From NCBI RefSeq assembly GCF_000746205.1, contig NZ_KN050825.1, positions 228,590 through 292,589 on the forward strand: DNA of 64,000 bases, given 5' to 3'. The notes under the pieces were generated by a model, which was given only the letters and a program-made list of their open reading frames with translations, had not been told where the DNA came from and made no database searches. Origin of the DNA: Halorubrum sp. BV1. GTDB lineage: Archaea > Halobacteriota > Halobacteria > Halobacteriales > Haloferacaceae. A program made the position numbers and the translations under genes. Within the stretch, counting starts at the first letter, position 1; the number at the start of each line of letters is the position of its first letter. This document shows positions 52,058 through 60,064 of the stretch, one piece after another.

Positions 52058-52687
52058 TCAGCTCAGGTCCTCCGGCTGCGTGCCGATGCCCTCCGGCCAT
52101 CCGGTCGGCTGCGCCGCGCTCGGCTCCGCGTGCGACCGTTTCAGAACCATCACCGTGCGCTCTACGGAGAGCACGAGGTCGCCGTCCTGGTTGTACGCGC
52201 GCAGCCCGGTGGTGACGATGCCGACGTGGTCGCGCGAGGACGACTCCCGCTTTTCGAGCACCTCCGACTCCGCGAAGATTGTGTCGCCGTGGAAGACGGG
52301 CTCATGGTGGCGGATGTCGTCGTAACCGAGGTTCGCCGTCGCGTTCGCACTCACGTCGATGACGCTCATGCCGACCGCGAGCGCGATGACGAAGGTGCCG
52401 TCGACGAGGCGCTCGCCGAACTCCGTCTCCGCGGCGTACGCCTCGTTGAAGTGCATCGGATTGAGGTTCATCGACAGGTTCGTGAACCAGACGTTGTCCG
52501 TCTCGGTCACGGTCCGCCCGTAGGGGTGTTTGTAGACGTCGCCGACCGTGAAATCCTCGTAGTACCGGCCCTCCCATCCGGCGACGAGCCGGCGCTCCGT
52601 GCCGCCGTCCGTCACTGGTGTCCCCGCGTCCGGTGTCGCTGTCCCGTTCGACCCGCTCCGATCGTGCGTCTCGGTCTCTCGTCCCAT
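52058..52687 (-). CDS. MaoC-like hot-dog dehydratase
   Basis: 209 residues from ATG 52687, with CTCTTTTGACG about 27 bp upstream as TATA box. After a polar leader of about 40 residues, the hot-dog domain shows YYEDFTVGDVYKHPYGRTVTE, NPMHFNEAYA (the hydratase Asp/His region is only partly canonical) and HGDTIFAESEVLEKRES. Members hydrate enoyl-CoA or mesaconyl-CoA; substrate unknown. Confidence 0.85.
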   Translation of the reverse strand: MGRETETHDRSGSNGTATPDAGTPVTDGGTERRLVAGWEGRYYEDFTVGDVYKHPYGRTVTETDNVWFTNLSMNLNPMHFNEAYAAETEFGERLVDGTFVIALAVGMSVIDVSANATANLGYDDIRHHEPVFHGDTIFAESEVLEKRESSSRDHVGIVTTGLRAYNQDGDLVLSVERTVMVLKRSHAEPSAAQPTGWPEGIGTQPEDLS

Positions 52688-52784
52688 ACGCTCGCGACGG
52701 CGAAGCGTCAAAAGAGGGTTGCGTTCGCACGCCCGAGCCGTCGGTTCGTCCGCGATCACAGACTCGTCGACGCGGCCGGGCTGT

Positions 52785-52841
52785 CAGTTCCGGAGGCGCA
52801 GTCCAGTTCCGGAGGCGCAGTCCAGTTCCGGAGGCGCAGTC
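52785..52841. repeat. 19-bp perfect tandem repeat, three copies, after the MFS gene
   Basis: CAGTTCCGGAGGCGCAGTC at 52785-52803, 52804-52822 and 52823-52841, followed by a CAGT remnant. It starts 11 bp after the minus-strand MFS stop codon. Confidence 0.92.
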
Positions 52842-52852
52842 CAGTGTCGGGA

Positions 52853-54100
52853 TCAGTCCCGTCGTGTCGCGAACCGCACGATCGCGGTCGCACAGAGCGC
52901 GCCGACAGTCGCGATCCCGGCCAGCACGACGAACAACTCGTCCGAGCCGGCTCTGGTCAGGACCGTCCCGGCGAGCGCCGCGCCGAGCGACCCGACCCCG
53001 AAGATGGCGAGGTAGGTGAAGCCGAAGGAGAGCCCGCGGGCGTCGGGCGGCGAGTAGGCGGCGACGGTCGCCTGCGAGAGCGGTTGGACGGTGAACAGCG
53101 CGACGCCGAGGAGCAGCGAGACCGCGAGGAACATCGCAGTGGTCTCACTCGCGGGAGCGAAAAGCAGCGCGAGCACGGCCAGCACGGACATGAGACCGAT
53201 CAGCCCGCGTTCGGGGCGGACCCGGTCGGCGATGCGCCCGCCGAGGTACTGGCCGAACACCCCGACGGTGAGGACGGCGACGTACAGGTACCGCGCGAGG
53301 TCGAACTCCTCGGCGTAGGGGCTCTCGGGGTCGATAAGCTGTACGTCGACGAGCCCCGAGAGCACGTCTCCGAGCAGATCCGGGAGGAAGGTGAGGAACG
53401 TCCGATAGTAGAGGCCGCTCGACACGGCGAACGCCAGCACGAGCACGAACCCACCGGCCATGAGCGCCCGCGTGTCGCCGACGACGCTGCCGAGCGTCAT
53501 CGCCGTCGTGTCGGCGTGCGCGTCGTCGCCGCGACCGCTCGCCGCCGACTCCCCGCCGACGTCGAGGGTCGCGCCGTAGCCCGCGACGAGGAGCGCCGGG
53601 ACGGCGAGCAGTGCGGCGACGACCTCCCAGTCGAAGGCCAAGAGGAGGAGCGCGGTCGCGAGCGGACCGAGGGCGATCCCGAGGTTCCCGCCGATACCGT
53701 GATACCCGAGCGCGGTGCCGCGCTGGTCGACCGACGTCGATATCAGCGCGAGTCCCGCCGGGTGGTAGACGCTCGCGGTGACGCCCCACAAGGCGATCGC
53801 GAGCGTGAGGACCGCGAGGGTCGGAGCGAGGCTCACGAGGAGAAACGATCCCGCCATCCCGCTCAGACACGCGAGGATGAGCGGCTTCGAGCCGATCCGG
53901 TCGACGAGGATCCCGCCGGGGAGCGCCCCGATCCCGAACAGTCCGTAGCCGACCGTGACGACTCCGCCGAGCGCCGCCGCCGTGGTGGAGAACTCCGCTA
54001 TCCACACCGTAAGCAAGATTGGTATCGAGAGTTCGTAGGTGTGAACCAGCGCGTGTGCACCCGCGGTGAAGCCGACGATCCGGCGCTCGGCTGTGTCCAT
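52853..54100 (-). CDS. major facilitator superfamily transporter
   Basis: 415 residues, about 12 hydrophobic segments. Signature regions: GIGALPGGILVDRIGSKPLIL after helix 2 (the DRxGRR-type loop) and the matching PERGLIGLMSVLAVLAL in the second half. Probably an efflux or sugar/drug transporter; substrate not predictable. Start chosen at MDTAERRIVGF (54100); the frame extends 25 codons upstream without a start context. Confidence 0.9.
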   Translation of the reverse strand: MDTAERRIVGFTAGAHALVHTYELSIPILLTVWIAEFSTTAAALGGVVTVGYGLFGIGALPGGILVDRIGSKPLILACLSGMAGSFLLVSLAPTLAVLTLAIALWGVTASVYHPAGLALISTSVDQRGTALGYHGIGGNLGIALGPLATALLLLAFDWEVVAALLAVPALLVAGYGATLDVGGESAASGRGDDAHADTTAMTLGSVVGDTRALMAGGFVLVLAFAVSSGLYYRTFLTFLPDLLGDVLSGLVDVQLIDPESPYAEEFDLARYLYVAVLTVGVFGQYLGGRIADRVRPERGLIGLMSVLAVLALLFAPASETTAMFLAVSLLLGVALFTVQPLSQATVAAYSPPDARGLSFGFTYLAIFGVGSLGAALAGTVLTRAGSDELFVVLAGIATVGALCATAIVRFATRRD

Positions 54101-54190
54101 CGAATCGACGTTTACCGTCGGCGCTGATAGGTGCCGGGGTTCCCGTCGGGGTTGCCGCGAGGCGGACGAGGCCACCGTGGGACGGCCGAG

Positions 54191-54325
54191 CTACACGTAG
54201 TTGATGTACGTGTACACCAGCAGGCCGACGGAGACCACGCTTACGAGTGCCAGCCACCCGATCATTATCGCGCCCATCTGGCGATGCGTAAGGTTCTGTC
54301 CCTCGAGTATCTCTGAGACGCCCAT
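54191..54325 (-). CDS. 44-residue membrane micro-protein
   Basis: MGVSEILEGQNLTHRQMG is followed by a single hydrophobic helix (about residues 19-42) ending YINYV. A clean TATA sequence (GTATATAAT on the plus strand, 54348-54356) lies 22-30 bp before the ATG, as expected for a leaderless message, which makes it a likely real gene despite its size. I do not know the family. Confidence 0.7.
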   Translation of the reverse strand: MGVSEILEGQNLTHRQMGAIMIGWLALVSVVSVGLLVYTYINYV

Positions 54326-54347
54326 AGCGGCACCAATTCACTGAGAG

Positions 54348-54356
54348 TATATAATG
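54348..54356 (-). promoter_or_regulatory. TATA box of the 44-residue membrane protein
   Basis: ATTATATAC on the minus strand, 22 bp from its last base to the ATG at 54325. Confidence 0.6.
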
Positions 54357-54433
54357 GGTCTGTCTCGCGCAGTGTTCGTCGGCGCGTCGAGTCCCCCAGC
54401 CAGGGCGAGGGGACCCGTCCCGAGCCGATCTGC

Positions 54434-55258
54434 TCACACATCAGATGAGTCGGGCCACGCGAAAACCGCGCGATTGCCTCGGAGGTAGCACAACCCCAAA
54501 CCCCCCAGTGAGGTGGGCGAGCCGTGGGGATCAACGTGGAGGTGACGCGGAAGTGACGCAGAGGTGACGCGAAGGTGACGCGAAGGTGACACGAAGGCGA
54601 CACCGCTAAGACCGGCTATAGATGCCGGCGCGGAACCGCTCGACGCCTCGAATCCCCACAGTCCGACGGCTCCGTCGCGTGCGTCCCGTTCCGCGTCACG
54701 GAACGTGTCGCGCATGGTGAACTGGCTGTCATACAGCCGCGCGTAGCCGTTCGCGAGAAGCCGCTCGTTGACGTTCTCGCCGTCGAGGTACACGTACGCG
54801 AGTAGCCGGCCGAACCCGCCGCGGCGGTCGGCGCGCTCGTCCGTCTCGATCCGGACCGTCTCGCCCGCGAGCGTCTCAGTCGCGTACTGAGCCGCGTTTT
54901 GTCCCCACGTATAGAGGTGATCGCGTCCGGCGGCCGTGTCCGGAATCCCCTCGAACTCATCCGGAGTGACGGATCCGTGAGACGTCTCTGGGGTGTCGAC
55001 GCCCAGCAGCCGGACGGTGTCCGTCTCGCCGTTCGGAAAGACGACCTCGATCGTGTCGCCGTCAATCACCCGCGTGACGGTCACGATCCACGCGGTGCCT
55101 GTCTCCGGTCCGCCGGAATCCGTCGGCTCGGCCACATCGGTCGACGGCGACGGCTGATCGCCGGGTCCTGCGAACCCGCCACAGCCGGCGAGGACGACGA
55201 GCAACGTCATCCCGAGCACCGCAAGCGTCTCGGTCACGCGTCTCCGGTTCAGTTGCAC
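54434..55258 (-). CDS. thermonuclease (SNase-like) lipoprotein with aberrant C-terminal tail
   Basis: About 274 residues from GTG 55258 (TTG 55264 or GTG 55237 also possible). N-terminal RRR followed by LLVVLAGCGG is a Tat-type lipoprotein signal with the lipid-bearing Cys. The staphylococcal-nuclease domain shows DGDTIEVVF, VRLLGVDTPET (catalytic Arg and Glu) and FGRLLAYVY (second Arg), ending near GLWGFEASSG. The last 60 residues (SPSRHLRVTSASLPRHLHV and on) are not nuclease-like; they are the translation of an 11-bp tandem repeat and adjacent DNA, suggesting loss of the original stop. Confidence 0.85.
   Translation of the reverse strand: MQLNRRRVTETLAVLGMTLLVVLAGCGGFAGPGDQPSPSTDVAEPTDSGGPETGTAWIVTVTRVIDGDTIEVVFPNGETDTVRLLGVDTPETSHGSVTPDEFEGIPDTAAGRDHLYTWGQNAAQYATETLAGETVRIETDERADRRGGFGRLLAYVYLDGENVNERLLANGYARLYDSQFTMRDTFRDAERDARDGAVGLWGFEASSGSAPASIAGLSGVAFVSPSRHLRVTSASLPRHLHVDPHGSPTSLGGLGLCYLRGNRAVFAWPDSSDV
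54541..54606. repeat. 11-bp tandem repeat (6 degenerate copies) inside the nuclease reading frame
   Basis: Units start at 54541, 54552, 54563, 54574, 54585 and 54596; consensus GGTGACGCGAA, two copies identical. The period is not a multiple of three, so the encoded peptide repeats every 11 residues (three DNA units). Confidence 0.88.
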
Positions 55259-55775
55259 CCACAAGAATCGTTTGACCCGTGTTCACCCGCCGTTCGTCCT
55301 GCGACGAAAAGACACCCGTCGGGTCTACCACACAGGCGATGTGTCGGCAGATCACAGACTCGTTCGACGCGCTCCGACCGCCTGTCGTGGGCGGTGCGGA
55401 TGTGTTCCGCTGACTGAATCAGGTGCGCGAGCGCAGCGTCGATCACGAACTCATCAGTGGGTCGTCGTCGGGACCGTTCGCCACGATCTCGGTCGCTCTT
55501 TCGAGTTGCCGCTCGCGGTCGTCCGTGAGCTTGGATCACCGAATCACCCCCGTTTTACTACGGATCGATCCCGACGGCGTCGGGGTGCGCCGGGATTCTC
55601 GGTGAATTCTCTCAGCGCCGACGGTAGTAGCCATATACATGTCGAAGCTAAACGTCCGTGAGAGAACGCGATACTCGACTGTGTGGTCCTGCGGAGTCGA
55701 GTATCATCAGATTGACTCGCGGGGGTCCCGTGAGCGTCAGCGAACGGGACCACGCGAGGGAACGAACGAAGTGAG
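55259..55775. other. gene-poor stretch with one decayed gene and a hairpin
   Basis: No intact gene is seen in these 517 bp. It holds the DUF7386-like remnant (55340-55535), more AT-rich DNA at 55550-55720, an inverted repeat GGTCCCGT/ACGGGACC (55724-55731 with 55744-55751), and an 11-bp copy of the tRNA-Ala 3' end at 55714-55724. Confidence 0.6.
55340..55535 (-). pseudogene. frameshifted remnant of a small DUF7386-like protein
   Basis: In one frame (55535 to 55443) the translation is SKLTDDRERQLERATEIVANG then DDDPLMSS and a stop; in the next frame it continues VIDAALAHLIQSAEHIR. Together they follow the pattern I recall for haloarchaeal DUF7386 proteins (SLKLTDDRxRQLxxATEIVA, VIDAALTHLI). 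A stop codon stands just before SKL, where a start region should be. So there is a frameshift and loss of the N-terminus. Family name is from memory. Confidence 0.5.
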
Positions 55776-55847
55776 TGGACTCGCGGGGATTTGAACCCCG
55801 GGCCTCTTCCTTGCGAAGGAAGCGATCTGCCGCTGATCTACGAGCCC
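55776..55847 (-). tRNA. tRNA-Ala (anticodon CGC)
   Basis: 72 nt, no intron, CCA not encoded. Acceptor stem GGGCTCG pairs with CGAGTCC, including the G3-U70 wobble pair that defines alanine tRNAs. D-arm GATCAGCGGCAGATC, anticodon arm CTTCC-TTCGCAA-GGAAG with anticodon CGC, and T-arm GGGGTTCAAATCCCC are all regular; discriminator base A. It reads GCG codons, frequent in this genome. A TATA-like ACAAATACG lies upstream. Confidence 0.95.
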
Positions 55848-56134
55848 TCATCGTCGAACAATCGCCGTTCGTATTTGTACCTTACCTTTCTTCGACCGGC
55901 ACGCGAGTCGTTCGCAGTCGCCAGCGCCACGTCGCCGAGACCGACGGGATTAGGTGGCTGCCGTACCGAACACTATGTGTCCAGCGTCGGCGGTGTGTCC
56001 GCGTCATCCCGCACCGTCGCGCACCCGCGCCGTCTCCGGGGTGGCTCCGGCGGCGCGGTCGACTACATCGTCACGATTTTGAGATGTTCCCCATATTCGT
56101 TACACTTTTGCGTTCGCGGGCCCCAGATCGGGAT

Positions 56135-56884
56135 ATGGCAGAAGCGACGGCGGCGGCGGACCTCGACCCGGCCGCGATAGCGGCCCTGAAACACGTCGGG
56201 CTCGTCGGCGGCTTAACTGAGACGAAGGTGTCGTGTGCGGCGCTCGGCGACCGCCTCGACGCCTCGACGCAGACCGCCTCCCGGCGGCTTCAGAGCCTCG
56301 AATCCGCGGGGTACATCGAGCGCGACGTGGTCGGCGACGGCCAGTGGGTCAGAGTCACCGAGGCGGGCGAGGCGGCGCTGCGCGCGGAGTACGCCGACTA
56401 CCGCCGGCTTTTCGAGACCGACGTCGACCTCGTCCTCCGCGGCGTGGTCACGAGCGGGATGGGGGAGGGTCGACACTACATCACCCTCTCAGGCTACGCC
56501 GAGCAGTTCCGATCGCGGCTCGGCTACGAGCCGTTCCCCGGCACGCTCAACGTCGACCTGAGCGAGGAGAGCGTCCGCCGCCGCGGCGAACTGACCGGGA
56601 TCGACGCGGTGCCGATAGACGCGTGGGAGGACGACGACCGGACCTACGGCGCGGCGTCGTGTTACGGTGTCACGCTCGTCGCGGGCGACGAGCGCTACGA
56701 GGAGGTTCACGCGATAGTTCCCGACCGCACGCACCACGACGACGACCAACTGGAGCTTATCGCGCCGGAACGCCTCCGCGACGCCCTCGCGCTCGACGAC
56801 GGGACCGAAATCGAGATCCGCGTGGCTGCGGCCGAGCGGGCGGACGACACGGCGACAACTGCCGTCGAGACGGAGGTGGCCTGA
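56135..56884 (+). CDS. ribK: CTP-dependent riboflavin kinase with N-terminal HTH
   Basis: 249 residues. The N-terminal 90 residues form a winged helix (TKVSCAALGDRLDASTQTASRRLQ); the C-terminal part is the archaeal CTP-dependent riboflavin kinase with GMGEGRHYITLSGY, the LGYEPFPGTLNVDL motif and YGAASCYGVTL. It makes FMN from riboflavin using CTP. The HTH may let it regulate flavin genes. Its stop overlaps the ribB start (TGATG). CACTTTTGC about 30 bp before the ATG is the likely promoter. Confidence 0.93.
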   Translation: MAEATAAADLDPAAIAALKHVGLVGGLTETKVSCAALGDRLDASTQTASRRLQSLESAGYIERDVVGDGQWVRVTEAGEAALRAEYADYRRLFETDVDLVLRGVVTSGMGEGRHYITLSGYAEQFRSRLGYEPFPGTLNVDLSEESVRRRGELTGIDAVPIDAWEDDDRTYGAASCYGVTLVAGDERYEEVHAIVPDRTHHDDDQLELIAPERLRDALALDDGTEIEIRVAAAERADDTATTAVETEVA

Positions 56885-57603
56885 TGCGCGTCGACGCCGA
56901 CGCCGACGGTCCGAGCACTGGTCGTCCGGCCGCCGACGGCTCGGCGGTCGGCCGCGCGCTCGACGCCTTCCGCGTCGGCGAGCCGGTCTGCGTCCACGAC
57001 TTCGCGGACCGCGAAGGGGAGACAGACATCGTCTACCCCGCGGGTGCGGTCGACGAGGCCGCGGTGGCGCACATGCGAAACGACGCCGGCGGGCTGATCT
57101 GCGTCGCCGTCGACGATCCCGTCGCCGACGCGTTCGGTCTGCCGTTCCTCGCCGACGCCCTCGATCACCCCGCCGTCGACGACGATCCCGCCTACGACGA
57201 CCGGTCCTCGTTCTCGCTGCCGGTCAACCACCGCGAGACGTTCACGGGGATCACGGACGAGGACCGCGCTCGGACAATAATCGAGATCGCGAACGCCGCG
57301 GCGGCGGCGGGCGACGACCCCGCTGAGTACGGCCCCGACGACTTCGCGGCCGAGTTCCGCGCCCCGGGCCACGTCCACGTCCTCCGCGGGGCTCGCGACG
57401 GGCTCGCCGGGCGGACCGGCCACACCGAACTCGGGCTCGCAATGGCCGAGGCAGTCGACGCCGCGCCGGCCGCCGTGGTCTGTGAAATGCTCGACGACGA
57501 GACAGGCGCAGCGCTGTCGCCCGCTGACGCCGCCGCCTACGCCGAGCGGCGCGGGATTCCCTACGTCGAGGGCGCGGACCTCGTCGACGCGCTCGGGAAC
57601 TGA
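56884..57603 (+). CDS. ribB: 3,4-dihydroxy-2-butanone 4-phosphate synthase
   Basis: 239 residues. DADREGETDI-type motif DFADREGETDIVYPA supplies the acidic metal/substrate residues; FTGITDEDRARTI and PGHVHVLRGARDGLAGRTGHTE are the other family blocks. It converts ribulose 5-phosphate to the four-carbon unit of lumazine. The ATG overlaps the ribK stop codon, so flavin kinase and this enzyme are coupled. Confidence 0.95.
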   Translation: MRVDADADGPSTGRPAADGSAVGRALDAFRVGEPVCVHDFADREGETDIVYPAGAVDEAAVAHMRNDAGGLICVAVDDPVADAFGLPFLADALDHPAVDDDPAYDDRSSFSLPVNHRETFTGITDEDRARTIIEIANAAAAAGDDPAEYGPDDFAAEFRAPGHVHVLRGARDGLAGRTGHTELGLAMAEAVDAAPAAVVCEMLDDETGAALSPADAAAYAERRGIPYVEGADLVDALGN

Positions 57604-57743
57604 TTCGTGATCACGACCGTCGAGCAGCCTGCGCCGGCCCGTGAGAGGGGTGCGGACGCGCCGCAGGCGGCCCAATCTGTCGACCCGGAAACCGAGCGCC
57701 CGTTTCTCATAGATTTAAGCCCGGAGGTCACGACCGCTCGTAC

Positions 57744-58673
57744 ATGGGATTTGACGAGATGGATGTCGACACGATCTGGAAGAACGGCGAGTTCCTCGAC
57801 TGGGAGGACGCGACCACGCACGTTCTTACGCACGCGCTGCACTACGGAACGGGCGTGTTCGAGGGTGTCCGCTGTTATGACACCGAAGAGGGGACGGCGA
57901 TCTTCCGGTGGGACGAGCACCTCGACCGCCTGTTCGACTCCGCGAAGCTGTACGATCTGGACATCGATCACTCCCGCGAGGAACTCACCGAGGCGACGCT
58001 CGAACTCCTCGACCGACAGGAGTTAGAGTCCGGCTACATCCGACCGATCGCCTACTACGGGTACGACTCGCTCGGCGTCTCGCCCGCCGACTGTCCGACC
58101 GATGTCGTGCTCGCGGCGTGGCCGTGGGGGACGTACCTCGGCGAGGAGGCGCTCAACGACGGTGTCGACGTGATGGTCTCCTCGTGGCGGAAACACGCCT
58201 CCTCGCAGGTCCCCACGAACGTGAAGACCACCGGCCTCTACGTTAACTCCATGCTCGCGGGCGAGGAGGCCCGCCGGAACGGCTACGTCGAGGCGGTCGT
58301 GTTGAACAAGGAGGGGAATGTCGCCGAGGGGCCGGGCGAGAACATCTTCATGATCAACGACGGCGAGATCTACACGACCGGGCCCGCCCAGTCGATCTTG
58401 GAGGGGATCACCCGCGACACCATCATCACGCTCGCCGAGGAGCTGGGCTACGCGGTCCACGACGAGGCCGTCATCTCCCGCGGACAGCTGTACACAGCAG
58501 ACGAGTTGTTCTTCACCGGCTCCGCGGCCGAGGTGACGCCGATCCGCTCCGTCGACGACACCGAGATCGGCTCGGGAACCCGTGGACCGATCACAGAGGA
58601 GCTACAGGACGCCTTCTTCGATCTGGTCGAACGGCGCACCGACGACCACGACGACTGGTTCACGTACCTGTAG
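57744..58673 (+). CDS. ilvE: branched-chain amino acid aminotransferase
   Basis: 309 residues, fold-type IV PLP aminotransferase. HALHYGTGVFEGVRCYDT near the start, the Lys region NVKTTGLYVNSMLA, and EGPGENIFMINDGEIYTTG plus LYTADELFFTGSAAEVTPI toward the end are all intact. It transfers the amino group to the keto acids of Val, Leu and Ile. GATTTAAG centred about 28 bp before the ATG is a TATA box. Stand-alone gene. Confidence 0.95.
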   Translation: MGFDEMDVDTIWKNGEFLDWEDATTHVLTHALHYGTGVFEGVRCYDTEEGTAIFRWDEHLDRLFDSAKLYDLDIDHSREELTEATLELLDRQELESGYIRPIAYYGYDSLGVSPADCPTDVVLAAWPWGTYLGEEALNDGVDVMVSSWRKHASSQVPTNVKTTGLYVNSMLAGEEARRNGYVEAVVLNKEGNVAEGPGENIFMINDGEIYTTGPAQSILEGITRDTIITLAEELGYAVHDEAVISRGQLYTADELFFTGSAAEVTPIRSVDDTEIGSGTRGPITEELQDAFFDLVERRTDDHDDWFTYL

Positions 58674-58716
58674 GCGGTCGACCACGACAGCGGCGATTCC
58701 CACCGCTCGCGGCACC

Positions 58717-58748
58717 GTCGTACTGTCTTGCTGTCGTACTGTCTTGCT
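58717..58748. repeat. 16-bp perfect tandem duplication between convergent genes
   Basis: GTCGTACTGTCTTGCT at 58717-58732 and 58733-58748, between the ends of ilvE (stop 58673) and the DUF502 gene (stop 58752). Confidence 0.9.
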
Positions 58749-58751
58749 GTC

Positions 58752-59546
58752 TCACTCTGCTCCCGTGCCGGTCCCCCTCGCTCCGTCCCCCTCACTGCCC
58801 TCTCCGGACGCTCTGCTCCCGCCGACCGCGTCGCTCTCGCCGGATGTCCCCTGATCACGTCCGTCGGGGCGGTTGCGGTCTCCCGGAGTTCCGGCGGTGG
58901 AGACGTCGCCGAGGCCGCCCGGACGACCGACGGTTCCGTCGGGTGCCGCCGCCTCCTCGACCGGAACCTGGTGGGCCGACTCCGCGAAGCCGGCGGAGAG
59001 GACGCGAGTCATCCCCTCTTCTACGGTCTCGCCAGTCTCTTCTATCTTCTCGGGTTCGACTTCGATGACGAATCCCGTCGTGATGTTCGGCGCGGTCGGC
59101 ATGAACAAGACGATCTTACCGTCTCGCGTCTTCTTGCCGGTTCGGAACGCCGTCATCCGAATGCCGGGCCACGTCTCCAGGTACACCGGACTCTGGAGTT
59201 CGTCCGTGCCGGAGACGGCCGTCTCGATCGCGAGCTTCGAGGCGTTGTACACCACCCGCAGCGCGGGGATGCGGTTTATCGCGCCGTCGACCGCCGACTC
59301 AGCGAGTCGGCCGAGCGTCGTCCGCATGAAATACCCGACCGCGAGCACGACCGTCGCGAACACGGCGAGCGCGATGATGACCCGGGAGACGGGTTCGAGC
59401 GGCCCGGGGATGATCGCCGGCTGGAGGTCGTCGATGAGCGGGATCGAAGCGATGTAGCGGTAGATCCACTGGAGGACGACGAGAAGCACCAACAGGGGTG
59501 CCAGCACGATGAGACCGCTGGCGAAGTCGCGTTTCCACGTGGACAT
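58752..59546 (-). CDS. DUF502 family membrane protein
   Basis: 264 residues. Two transmembrane helices (LIVLAPLLVLLVVLQWIYRY; VIIALAVFATVVLAVGYF) and the DUF502 core IPALRVVYNASKLAIE and TAPNITTGFVIEVEPEKI are present. The last 70 residues are a long Gly/Ser/Asp-rich low-complexity tail. The family is widespread and of unknown function. Confidence 0.9.
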   Translation of the reverse strand: MSTWKRDFASGLIVLAPLLVLLVVLQWIYRYIASIPLIDDLQPAIIPGPLEPVSRVIIALAVFATVVLAVGYFMRTTLGRLAESAVDGAINRIPALRVVYNASKLAIETAVSGTDELQSPVYLETWPGIRMTAFRTGKKTRDGKIVLFMPTAPNITTGFVIEVEPEKIEETGETVEEGMTRVLSAGFAESAHQVPVEEAAAPDGTVGRPGGLGDVSTAGTPGDRNRPDGRDQGTSGESDAVGGSRASGEGSEGDGARGTGTGAE

Positions 59547-59586
59547 CTATCGAATCGGTATGCGGCGGCGAGGGTTAAGAGGGCTT

Positions 59587-59981
59587 CTACGACGAGTCGC
59601 GTCGCCGGCCGACTGCAGACCGGATCGGGCGCGGACCGAACTGCAACGTCACCGGCCGAGGACCCTCCGCGGCGAACGCCAGATTCGCACGCCGCTCGCG
59701 GACGCGGCGGGCGAAGTACGAGAGGCACGTCGCCGTACGGCACGTACTGGGCCACGTCGATCCCCTCGCAGCGCGGTCGCGTTGAGCCCCCTCGCGCACG
59801 CCCATCAGCATCAGTACCTCGTAGTCGGTCCCGAACTCCCGGGAGAGCCGGTCGGCGTAGTGCTCGCCGAGCAGGTTCAGGATGACCCCCATGCCGTTCT
59901 TCGTTACACGCCCGCGCGTGATCGGGGAGCCTCCGGGACGGTCTCGCCGGCGGCGGAGCGACGGGCGACGGGCGGGATCAT
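59587..59981 (-). pseudogene. decayed proline dehydrogenase
   Basis: Pieces of the proline dehydrogenase family appear in the right order but in different frames: MIPPVARRSAAGETVPEA (59981-59928), a DHARxxNE stretch one frame away, GMGVILNLLGEHYADR joined directly to TDYEVLMLMGVREGAQRD (59895 to about 59768), EGIDVAQYVPYGD (59767-59729), and LSYFARRVRERRANLAFAAE (about 59725-59660). At least three frameshifts are needed and the middle of the enzyme, roughly 150 residues between the N-terminal and C-terminal motifs, is missing. It cannot make a functional protein. Confidence 0.8.
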
Positions 59982-60033
59982 ACTCGCACGTTCGCTCGGT
60001 GGCGATCTAACCGTTCCGCGCGTCGATCCGGGG

Positions 60034-60041
60034 TATATATA
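60034..60041 (+). promoter_or_regulatory. TATA box of carS
   Basis: TATATATA centred 27 bp before the carS ATG, indicating a leaderless message. Confidence 0.7.
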
Positions 60042-60064
60042 CTCCCGCCGAGTGACGCACGGAT

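Noticed and set aside
55648..55851. 67-codon minus-strand frame over the tRNA
   Set aside because: It covers the tRNA-Ala gene and a hairpin, has no protein features and is explained by the RNA gene.
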